From contig CAKUZR010000008.1 of assembly GCA_934718065.1 (NCBI GenBank), positions 34,655 through 98,654 of the forward strand: DNA of 64,000 nt, written 5' to 3'. The position numbers and the translations under genes are program-made. The notes beneath the pieces were generated by a model, which saw only the letters and a program-made list of their open reading frames with translations, was not told where the DNA came from and ran no database searches. The stretch is from an uncultured Treponema sp. GTDB taxonomy: Bacteria > Spirochaetota > Spirochaetia > Treponematales > Treponemataceae. Numbering within the stretch: position 1 is the first letter of the stretch; the number at the start of each line of letters is the position of its first letter. Below, one piece after another: positions 53,135-60,842 of the stretch.

Positions 53135-53407
53135 CACGGTCATTATAGTTCCACTTGAACGACCGTTACAGCTCTAATCAAACGACTGTTACTGCACTAA
53201 TCGGCCGACCACTACAGCACTAATTGAACGACCATTACTGCACTAATCAAACGACCGTTATAACACCCGCAAACGTACGTTCGAGAACCAGCGAACGCTC
53301 GTTATAACACCCGCGAATGTACGTTCGCAGTACACGCAAACGAGCGTTATAGTACCATGCAAACGTACGTTCGCAATACTCGCAAACGTACGCCGGATTT
53401 TTTTTCC
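53135..53407 (+). repeat. Tandem array of twelve 22-23 bp units with AACGNNCGTT palindromes
   Basis: Units begin at 53135, 53158, 53181, 53204, 53227, 53250, 53272, 53294, 53316, 53339, 53362 and 53385. The first ten bases of each follow AACGNNCGTT (perfect palindrome AACGTACGTT at 53272 and 53362; mutated in the first and fourth). The last six units also alternate in a two-unit, 44-46 bp pattern. The spacing is about two helical turns. It lies about 180 bp before an outer-membrane protein gene. Confidence 0.85.
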
Positions 53408-53588
53408 AACGCACCTGATCGCATCTTCCTTTTTCCATGCAAAACCGTTCATTTCTCCACCGCTCACATTTTCCTCCACTCCCTCACCCGAATACATTTG
53501 TATCACCTTTACATCCTATAAGGGCGATTCTGTCTAGCAAAAAGCAGGGTTTTTCAGTCTTACGTTCAATACAATATTGGAGGATAAG

Positions 53589-55952
53589 ATGAAAAAATTA
53601 TTCGCTTTCATCTCAATCTTGGCAGTTTCCTTGGCGGGCTTGTTCGCCGATGTTTCTGCGAAGAAAAACGCCGACGGGACTGTGGATGTAACGTTCTTCT
53701 ACGGAAACCCTCGTGCGACGGAAGTACTTCTTGCCGGCGACTTCACAAGCTGGCAGGACGGGGCGCTTCCTATGACAAAGGGAGACAAAGGATTCTCTAT
53801 TACCCGCACATTCAAGATGGGCGAGGAGGCCCGCTACAAGTTCATCAGCGACGGCAACTGGACAACAGACCTCCGCGCTCCTGACTTCGTTGACGACGGC
53901 TTCGGCGGAAAGAACAGCCACATCGTGATCGCTGACCTTGTTGGCGGCGCGGACGACGACGCTGGCGCTTCAAAGGCGAAGATTAACTTTGTAAGCTGGA
54001 CTATGCTCGGTGTTCAGGCGAAATTTAATACACAGAACAAGCTTGACAAGTCAAGCAAAGGTTTTGACCTTGACAATGCTACTGTAGGCTTGAAGTCTTA
54101 TGATAAATTCACAGGAACATTCCTTCCGAACGCTCCTTTCTATATCGAGATTGCTTTGGCTGAAAAAGAAATGGATGACTACGATGGAAACACAGCTGAA
54201 AAACTGAATTATCTTTATAGAGCTAATGATTATGGTGATGACCTTGTTTCATGGGAAGACGGATTCAAAAACCTTGTAAACGGAATTTTCGCAAATCCTG
54301 TCGCTTACCTTTCTGGAACAGACGACAACACAGCTGCTGGAGCTGGTCCAGGATCAAATCCGTTCCTTGGACACCTCAAATTCGGCTGGAACACACCTTA
54401 TATCAATTTCTTGACAGGCTTTAACTATGCCAAGCCGGAAATCAGACAAGCGATTACATGGAAGACAATTGATGGAAACTGGGATGCTGGCTACAACCAT
54501 GTAGGCGGTTTCAATGTATTCAGCCTTGGCTCAAAGGCGGTTGCAGCTCTTGAAGAGGCTACAGGCGTTACATTCGACATTGGTTTCGCTCCGAACAAGA
54601 CAGCTGACCGAAAAGGTAGAAAGTACGGCTACTGGGCATGGGCTGACGCAAAAATCAATGACCTTGTAATCGACTTCCAGACAAACGGTATGTACGACAA
54701 TCTTCTTTTTGATGATCCTGTTGAACATGACTTCATCCTTGGTGCAAAAAATGTATTTGAAGTTGGCGGCGGAAAACTTTCTGTTGCGGCTCAGGGCTTG
54801 ATTGCAACACATCAGAAATCTTCAAAGGATATTCTTGCAGACAATCCTTCTTCAACAAATACAACTGACTACTTTGGATATTCAACAGATGTTTGGTACA
54901 GAACAGGTGATTTCGACGGAATCAAGAACATGGCTGCAAACGTTCAGGTTGGCTTCAAAGGCGACACATTCGGTGTAAATGCTGAATACCGATTCCGCGG
55001 TGCCCAGGCTTCTATGCTTTATCTCCGTGAAAACCATGATGACGGAACATTCGACCTTTCTAACACACTCGGTGTTTTGAACAGCCAGGCTGTTTCATTA
55101 AACGCTTCAAAGAGCCTTATGGAAGGCGGAATCGGACTTAATCTTGGAGTTACAGCAGAAATGCCTCTTGAACAGATTAAGCCTACAAACGAATTTGCGA
55201 AGGCTTATCTTACAGATACAGAAGGCCGCCAGTCATGGTACAAGTCTCGCTACAGCGGAGACAATGATCCTTTGTATGAAATTGAAAGCGGCGCGGAATT
55301 CACTTTCAAGCCGGAAGTAACTTTCGATCTTAATGAGCTGGCTTATGTTCCTGTAAAACTCGGTGTTTATGGCGACATGAACTACAATGCGTACAGCTAT
55401 TATGAAGACATCAAGTATGATTCAGACCACATTCGCTATGATGACAACAAAGATGAGAACAAATACAGCTGCTCTGACTCACAGTTCAGACTTAAGAAAG
55501 CTGGTCTTTACGCAAACATCAAGCCGGAAAGCGATATTTTCAAGGGTGTGAACATCTACTACGGATTCGACCTTTCAAACAAGACACGCTGGTTCAACAC
55601 ATTGGTTGGACAGGTAATGTTCCCATGCGATGTAACAGCTAATGTTGCGGTAGGTATTAAGACAGAAAACATGCTTTCTGACAACAGCTTTGACAGCGAC
55701 ACAAACAATCCGTTTGCATTTGCAGTAGGCGTTTCAAAGCAGTTCAAGGCAATGAAGAAACCTACAGTATACGCTCAGTTTGTATACAACATGGATCCGT
55801 TCAAACACTTCGGTGACGGCCAGGACGGCTTGAACATTGACCGTGCGAATGTCAAGGGCTCTTTGGAAAAAGAAGGAGCTGGCGACATCGACGCTGTTGA
55901 CTGGTACGACGGACAGGCTGCTGTACGTGTAGGTATCCGCTGGGATATATAA
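53589..55952 (+). CDS. Outer-membrane protein with N-terminal glycogen-binding-like domain
   Basis: 787 residues from the ATG at 53589 (GGAGG upstream; the TTG at 53577 overlaps the ribosome binding site). Signal peptide MKKLFAFISILAVSLAGLFA. Residues about 22-120 match an AMPK/CBM48-type carbohydrate-binding domain (ATEVLLAGDFTSWQDGALPM ... YKFISDGNWTTDLRAPDF). The rest is a long sequence of alternating polar/aromatic beta strands ending in GQAAVRVGIRWDI, a typical outer-membrane beta-barrel C-terminus. I infer starch- or glycogen-related binding or uptake at the cell surface, fitting the lipoprotein and pullulanase that follow. Confidence 0.8.
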   Translation: MKKLFAFISILAVSLAGLFADVSAKKNADGTVDVTFFYGNPRATEVLLAGDFTSWQDGALPMTKGDKGFSITRTFKMGEEARYKFISDGNWTTDLRAPDFVDDGFGGKNSHIVIADLVGGADDDAGASKAKINFVSWTMLGVQAKFNTQNKLDKSSKGFDLDNATVGLKSYDKFTGTFLPNAPFYIEIALAEKEMDDYDGNTAEKLNYLYRANDYGDDLVSWEDGFKNLVNGIFANPVAYLSGTDDNTAAGAGPGSNPFLGHLKFGWNTPYINFLTGFNYAKPEIRQAITWKTIDGNWDAGYNHVGGFNVFSLGSKAVAALEEATGVTFDIGFAPNKTADRKGRKYGYWAWADAKINDLVIDFQTNGMYDNLLFDDPVEHDFILGAKNVFEVGGGKLSVAAQGLIATHQKSSKDILADNPSSTNTTDYFGYSTDVWYRTGDFDGIKNMAANVQVGFKGDTFGVNAEYRFRGAQASMLYLRENHDDGTFDLSNTLGVLNSQAVSLNASKSLMEGGIGLNLGVTAEMPLEQIKPTNEFAKAYLTDTEGRQSWYKSRYSGDNDPLYEIESGAEFTFKPEVTFDLNELAYVPVKLGVYGDMNYNAYSYYEDIKYDSDHIRYDDNKDENKYSCSDSQFRLKKAGLYANIKPESDIFKGVNIYYGFDLSNKTRWFNTLVGQVMFPCDVTANVAVGIKTENMLSDNSFDSDTNNPFAFAVGVSKQFKAMKKPTVYAQFVYNMDPFKHFGDGQDGLNIDRANVKGSLEKEGAGDIDAVDWYDGQAAVRVGIRWDI

Positions 55953-56086
55953 GTCAAATTACCTTCTGTAATTTGACTACCGGCAGGTTCTTGTCTGCCG
56001 ATGGGTGCAAGACAGAAATGGCTTGCTTAGAAAAAAGGTGAAAGCGAATTGAAATAAAGCCGTCTGGCAACAGACGGCAACTTTCA
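55953..56086 (+). other. Structured intergenic RNA region between the barrel and lipoprotein genes
   Basis: Successive hairpins: GTCAAATTAC/GTAATTTGAC (55953-55977), CGGCAG/CTGCCG (55981-56000), and TGAAAG/CTTTCA (56039-56086) enclosing a perfect GCCGTCTG-GCAA-CAGACGGC (56059-56078). None is followed by a T tract, so none is a standard terminator. Possible roles are mRNA processing or stabilisation. Confidence 0.5.
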
Positions 56087-56129
56087 GGCGTTTTTGCGGA
56101 CTAAAGAATTATAGCTTTAGGAGATAAAA

Positions 56130-57662
56130 ATGAAAAAATTAATAACAGGTGCTGTTGCTTCCCTTGCTCTTCTTTTTGGATTTGCAAGCTGCTCTGGCGA
56201 TTTGCACGATAATGACGTTCAGCCATTAGGAATTGTAGGACTTACAAATGATGCTGGAAATCATGTTGTTCCTATGACACTGGATAATGCTGATGGCTCT
56301 GAACAATCTTTGAAAATTACATTTAAAGATGGGTTTGAATTAATTGGAGCAGATGGAAAAACATATAAACTGACTGATGATTTTGCAAACTCATGGCGTT
56401 CTGGAAACGGTAATGGACCTTTGACAGCATCTAGATTTAAAGTTATTCCTCCGTCTGCAATCAGCTCAGATGGTTCTCCGACATGGTCAGATGACTACGG
56501 TTCTCTTAACGGAGATGAGCCACAGTATCTTACAGCGGGTGCTGATTATTCAAAAATTGGAAGACGTGGTGACAAAGGTGTTTCTGGAAATCCTAAACAT
56601 ATTGTGTTTGATGGTGTAATAGCAGGTGAAACTTATACACTTCGTGCAAAATACAACGCAGTAAGCGGTTCTCTTGAACTGAAACTTGATGGAAAGTCAA
56701 GTGACCCTGCTGAAGTTAGGTTGACAGCTGGAGACAACAGCAAGAACTTCCCTGCAAAAGATAAAGATGGAAAAGATGTAACATACAAAATGGAAAAAGC
56801 TGGTTCAGCATACACCTATACTTTCATTGCTAAAGCAGATGAAGCACTAAATCTCTCTTTTGAAAATGATTTGGCTGGAACTCTATTAAAAGATCAGCCT
56901 CTGACAACGGTAAAGAATGTTGAATACAAGATTACTGTTGATGTAAGCAAAGGTATTTCTAATCCGACTGTTAAATCAGAAGTTGTAGATATGCTTAAAG
57001 ACGCAACTGTAAATGCAAACTGGAAATATGCGGATGCTGCTTTTGCTGAAAAAATCACAAATGACTCATATCAGTTCTTTGCAGGAAGAGAAGAGATTGA
57101 TTTTACAGTTCTTCGCCATGATGGGGGTGTATGGGGTAAATATAATGTAGGTACTTTCAATATTGATTCTGATGCTGTTGAACTTGCATACTCTACCGCA
57201 AAAGATGCTGCCAAAGCTACAACTGTAAAAGTAAAAGGGCTTAATGTAGGAACTTGGTATAAAGTTGTTCTTGAAAAAAATAATGATGATTTTACTTTGA
57301 AGGCAAAGGTCGTTACAGTTCCTCTTGCTGACCTTACTGGAAAAAAGTTTAAAGGTGCATTTGACGGTTGGGATGAGGCAAATGACTATAAAGGATTTGA
57401 TTTGACAAAACAATCTGATGGAACATGGACTGTTGATTTTACTGTAACCAAGGCACAAGAAGATTCGTATGATTTTGGTATCTATGGTGACGGTGATGAT
57501 AAATGGTGTTATGGGGAAGAAATCAAAGTCGACGGCGAATACCATGAAATTGGATATGCTGGAAATAATTGCAAAATGGTTGGTGTAACATCTGGAAAAA
57601 CTTATACTTTCATTGTTAAGCCTGGATATGGAAAAATTGAAGCAAAAATCGTTGAAAAATAG
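56130..57662 (+). CDS. Lipoprotein with repeated beta domains, putative starch-binding
   Basis: 510 residues. Signal peptide and lipobox LLFGFASC; RBS AGGAG. The mature protein is beta-rich with Asp/Gly-rich strands. The final part (FKGAFDGWDEANDYKGFDLT ... DGTWTVDFTVTKAQEDSYDF) resembles CBM-like starch-binding modules of Sus-type lipoproteins; the assignment is weak. Codon use is more AT-rich than in the pullulanase. It sits between the barrel protein and the pullulanase. Confidence 0.75.
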   Translation: MKKLITGAVASLALLFGFASCSGDLHDNDVQPLGIVGLTNDAGNHVVPMTLDNADGSEQSLKITFKDGFELIGADGKTYKLTDDFANSWRSGNGNGPLTASRFKVIPPSAISSDGSPTWSDDYGSLNGDEPQYLTAGADYSKIGRRGDKGVSGNPKHIVFDGVIAGETYTLRAKYNAVSGSLELKLDGKSSDPAEVRLTAGDNSKNFPAKDKDGKDVTYKMEKAGSAYTYTFIAKADEALNLSFENDLAGTLLKDQPLTTVKNVEYKITVDVSKGISNPTVKSEVVDMLKDATVNANWKYADAAFAEKITNDSYQFFAGREEIDFTVLRHDGGVWGKYNVGTFNIDSDAVELAYSTAKDAAKATTVKVKGLNVGTWYKVVLEKNNDDFTLKAKVVTVPLADLTGKKFKGAFDGWDEANDYKGFDLTKQSDGTWTVDFTVTKAQEDSYDFGIYGDGDDKWCYGEEIKVDGEYHEIGYAGNNCKMVGVTSGKTYTFIVKPGYGKIEAKIVEK

Positions 57663-57681
57663 TAATTAACATTTTTGTGAT

Positions 57682-57722
57682 AAAAAGCGGACAAAGCTAG
57701 AAATAGCTGTGTCCGCTTTTTT
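57682..57722. terminator. Bidirectional terminator after the starch lipoprotein gene
   Basis: GCGGACA-AAGCT (57687-57698) pairs with AGCT-GTGTCCGC (57703-57716) with small mismatches, flanked by AAAAA and TTTTTT. Confidence 0.8.
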
Positions 57723-57750
57723 GTAGAAAATAAAAATTAATAAACAGAGA

Positions 57751-58200
57751 ATGAATATGACTATTGATAAAAACTTAAAAGAAGAATTTGTTAAATTTTG
57801 TGAAACAAAAAATGGTGGCAAGGTATTTGTATCAAACCTTATGAAAAAAGAGCGCAAATGGTTCTATGTACAAGTCGGAAAGGTTTTTGATGATTATCTT
57901 CATATTGAATATACAGATTTAGATAATAAACAGAGACTCCAGTTTCATATTGAATTCGATACAATTGAAGAAAGTCAAGGCTTTTTTGATTTTTTGGAAA
58001 AACTAGAACCTAGTATTAACCAATATTTAACTCCAGTTCAAAATATGAAAAAATATACAAACTATTCGAATTATCTATGGTTTGATATTGATAATACTAC
58101 AAATATAGCTACAGCAAATGATTTATTCAAAGAATTTACCACATATATAGGTAAGTTGGATTCTGCAATAAGCAAGATTGAGAATCTTTACCATAAATAA
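57751..58200 (+). CDS. Small protein of unknown function
   Basis: 149 residues (a start two codons later is also possible; the ribosome binding site AGAGA is weak). It is AT-rich, with a mixed alpha/beta pattern (KKERKWFYVQVGKVFDDYLH, LQFHIEFDTIEESQGFFDFL). No domain is recognised. The low GC relative to neighbours suggests acquisition. It lies between the lipoprotein terminator and an Rpn gene. Confidence 0.65.
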   Translation: MNMTIDKNLKEEFVKFCETKNGGKVFVSNLMKKERKWFYVQVGKVFDDYLHIEYTDLDNKQRLQFHIEFDTIEESQGFFDFLEKLEPSINQYLTPVQNMKKYTNYSNYLWFDIDNTTNIATANDLFKEFTTYIGKLDSAISKIENLYHK

Positions 58201-58311
58201 TTAGCAAAATTAATAATACTATAGGTTCTTTGACAACAAAATAAAATTTATCTGTCAGCTGATTTAATACTTGGCAAAATTAGCTTATGGGAAAGAGCAC
58301 TGACTGAATAA

Positions 58312-59121
58312 CTATTCCTTTAGGCTGTTCACTTCTTCCAAAGAAAGTCCTGTGCATTTTATAATTAAATCCATAGGGATTTTATTTTCTATCATCTTTC
58401 TGGCGGTTTCAATGGTCTTGTTCTTGGCGCCTTCTGCAAGTCCTTCTTCCCGTGCCTCGTCTTTCCATTCGCGGATCTGGTCTTTCCAAAGCATATATTC
58501 TGCCCTCCATTTCTGGTGATTCTTGCATGAGTCTACGGCAGACTGAATCTCCTTTGTCAGCGGGTCGGTCGCAGTGCGGCTCCTTAGGAATTCAAGGAAC
58601 GCCCGGACATCCGGATTTTCAGCCTTCTCAAAGCTGCTTGCATTATAGATTACTTTGTGGATTCTGTCATTCAGAATCCGTCCGCCGCTGACTTCTTTTG
58701 TCGCAAAGTTGTAGACCGGCTTTTCATCCCCGAACGGGTCATCAAGGCAGATGAACACGACATAGGACTCCTTGAGTTCCTTGAAACTTTCGCCGCGGTT
58801 CAGGTGGTCAATGTCCATCATGCTCTGGTAATAGCGCATACGAAGGCCTTCATCTTTCTTTATGACGGTCTGCATTTCTATGTCGATGATTTTATCTTCA
58901 TCCTCAAGATATGCGTCCAGGCGGATGCCCTTGCCGTTGTAAAGCTCGTCGATTGAATATTGAGATGTAACAAACTCAATCTTTCTGACCTTGATTCCTA
59001 AAAGGTTCTGAACGACGCCCTTTGCGATTTCAGGATTTCTCATAATCTTGGAAAAAAGGAAGTCGTCCGTGAAAAACAGGTCGTCGTAGGATTTCATAGT
59101 GTATTTAGATTCTTTCTGCAT
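58312..59121 (-). CDS. Rpn-family PD-(D/E)XK nuclease / transposase-like protein, copy 1
   Basis: 269 residues from the ATG at 59121, which has AGGAG six bases upstream; an ATG five codons earlier lacks spacing. FTDDFLFSKIMRNPEIAKGV opens the domain. The active-site pattern Asp ... Glu-x-Gln appears in GIRLDAYLEDEDKIIDIEMQ. Later segments are YYQSMMDIDHL, VVFICLDDPFG and a C-terminal charged helical tail (WKDQIREWKDEAREEGLAEG) ending in a CTGLSLEEV motif. Members promote RecA-independent recombination in E. coli. A close paralogue is at 59708. Confidence 0.9.
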   Translation of the reverse strand: MQKESKYTMKSYDDLFFTDDFLFSKIMRNPEIAKGVVQNLLGIKVRKIEFVTSQYSIDELYNGKGIRLDAYLEDEDKIIDIEMQTVIKKDEGLRMRYYQSMMDIDHLNRGESFKELKESYVVFICLDDPFGDEKPVYNFATKEVSGGRILNDRIHKVIYNASSFEKAENPDVRAFLEFLRSRTATDPLTKEIQSAVDSCKNHQKWRAEYMLWKDQIREWKDEAREEGLAEGAKNKTIETARKMIENKIPMDLIIKCTGLSLEEVNSLKE

Positions 59122-59426
59122 TTTTTGCTCCTGCATAGTTAACGCAAAAAAAATTGCATAAACGGAAATGTTTTACAAAGAATTTTGTAAGTTTTTTGAA
59201 AAAAAACTTTCTAGCAGGTTGTAAGGACTTGTTTGTAAAGAAATTACAGCCTGCGCAAATTACAGATAAAACCTATGTTTTTTTCAATATTCTGTTGATT
59301 CAGGTTTTGTATCCAGATTTGCATTGCAAGACAGGTCTTTGGGATTTAGAAAAAATAGCTGGAGATTTCTTTTTCCGTTCTTTGACAATTGGTTTTTCTG
59401 CAAGTTTTTACCATTGGAGGTCTTGT

Positions 59427-59678
59427 ATGATTCCAAGAATAAAATCTGTGCAGCCAAGGGAAAATTTTGTGCTTGATGTTGTTTTTGAGGATGGCGCAAG
59501 AGTTTTTTATGATCTGCACGACGATATGAATACACTCCCGGACTATGACAGCCTGAAAAATACCGAGGGGCTGTACAGGAACGTCAGGCTTGACGAGAGC
59601 CGCACCTGCGTGTACTGGAACGACCGGATAGACCTTCCCAGCGACACAATCTATGAGTACGGAAAGCGGCTGGCATAA
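59427..59678 (+). CDS. DUF2442 domain protein
   Basis: 83 residues from the ATG at 59427 (TTGGAGG upstream; a longer frame from 59154 has no ribosome binding site). MIPRIKSVQPRENFVLDVVF, LKNTEGLYRNVRLDESRTCV and YWNDRIDLPSDTIYEYGK match the DUF2442 pattern (the small proteins often found next to toxin-antitoxin or DUF4160 genes). No partner is evident; it lies between two Rpn genes on the opposite strand. Confidence 0.8.
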   Translation: MIPRIKSVQPRENFVLDVVFEDGARVFYDLHDDMNTLPDYDSLKNTEGLYRNVRLDESRTCVYWNDRIDLPSDTIYEYGKRLA

Positions 59679-59707
59679 ATCCGCGCTGTTTGAATTTTTC
59701 CCTTCCC

Positions 59708-60499
59708 TTACAGCGACTTTATCTGCTCCGGTGAAAGACCGGTGCATTCGGCGATTATTTTTTCAGGGATGTTGTTTTTCAGGAGTTTTTTAGCGGTCTC
59801 AACCGCCTTGTTCATCGCGCCCTGAGCGATTCCTTCTTTCCTGCCTTCGTGCTTCCACTCCTCTATCTGGTCTTCCCACAGCATATAGTCAGTCCTCCAT
59901 CTTTCAGCCTTCTTGTTGAGAGCAACTTCGGCCTGGATTCTTTGCGTCAGCGGGTCGGAGGCGGCGCGCATGTTCAGGAACTTAAGGAACGCGCGGACTT
60001 TGGGGTCGCCGGCCTTCTCGAACGCACTTGCATTATAAAATATCTTGTGGGTTCTGTCATTCAGAATGTGGTTGTCCTCCAGGTCTTTTGTGACGAAGTG
60101 GTAGACGGCCTTTCCGCGGCCAAGCGGGTCGCTCAGGCAGATGAACATGATGAAGGTTTCCTTGAGCGTGCTGTACATCCTTCCGCGCGGCGTTTTTTCG
60201 GTGTCGATTATCCCCTGGTAGTAGCGCATGCGCAGCCCCTCGTCCGCCTTAAGCACGGTCTGAATCTCAATGTCGAAAATCCGGTTTTCATCCTCCAGGT
60301 AGGCGTCAAGGCGGACTCCTTTTCCGGTGTAGGCGGCATCGATTGTGTGCTGGGACGTGAGAAACTCAATCCTGCTGATTTTTACGCCGAGCAGGTTTTC
60401 AACGACGCCCCGGGCGATTTCCGGGTCGCGCATAATCTTGCTGAACATGAAGTCGTCGCTGAAGGTGAGCTCCTCGTATGGTTTGAATCTGTGTTCCAT
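59708..60499 (-). CDS. Rpn-family PD-(D/E)XK nuclease / transposase-like protein, copy 2
   Basis: 263 residues. It aligns along its length with copy 1: FSDDFMFSKIMRDPEIARGV, VRLDAYLEDENRIFDIEIQ (Asp ... Glu-x-Gln active site), MRYYQGIIDTEKTPRG, MFICLSDPLGRGKAVYHFVT, and the same C-terminal tail (EWKHEGRKEGIAQGAMNKAV). GC content is higher than in copy 1. Catalytic residues are kept. Confidence 0.9.
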   Translation of the reverse strand: MEHRFKPYEELTFSDDFMFSKIMRDPEIARGVVENLLGVKISRIEFLTSQHTIDAAYTGKGVRLDAYLEDENRIFDIEIQTVLKADEGLRMRYYQGIIDTEKTPRGRMYSTLKETFIMFICLSDPLGRGKAVYHFVTKDLEDNHILNDRTHKIFYNASAFEKAGDPKVRAFLKFLNMRAASDPLTQRIQAEVALNKKAERWRTDYMLWEDQIEEWKHEGRKEGIAQGAMNKAVETAKKLLKNNIPEKIIAECTGLSPEQIKSL

Positions 60500-60842
60500 G
60501 GCATTTTCCTGAATTGTGTTTTCCTTTTATATATGAAAAAAACTGCGGAAACTGAAATGAATCACAAGAAAAAGTGGAAAACTTGCGTATGCGGGCACGC
60601 GCTGGAAGCCCGCGCGCCGCGGCGGAAGGGTGGCGGAGCCAGGGGAGCGGAGCGACACCGAGCGTAAGCGGGCCCTGGAGGCGCGGTTCCGGGGAGGAGC
60701 GGAAGCGTGCGGGGGAATATGACGCGAGGAGGGGTCTTCGCGCCATGAAAAAAATAACAATGGATATTTTCAGGGCAATGGCTCTGTTGATATAGACGAG
60801 ATTTGAGAGTTGTAAATTGCATAAGTCTTTTCTGGAGGTTTT
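60500..60842. other. Intergenic region with REP-like GC-rich block
   Basis: GCGGGC (60591-60596) pairs with GCCCGC (60608-60613), like the REP-like copies. The block to about 60735 is highly GC-rich and has no coding support. The segment before the pullulanase ATG (GGAGG at 60834) is AT-rich. Confidence 0.5.

Noticed and set aside
53135..53407. CRISPR array
   Set aside because: The units are 22-23 bp with no separate unique spacers of CRISPR size, and no cas genes are present.
53247..53506. Minus-strand open frames rich in Cys/Arg across the palindrome array
   Set aside because: They are translations of the tandem repeat, with no ribosome binding site or conserved domain.
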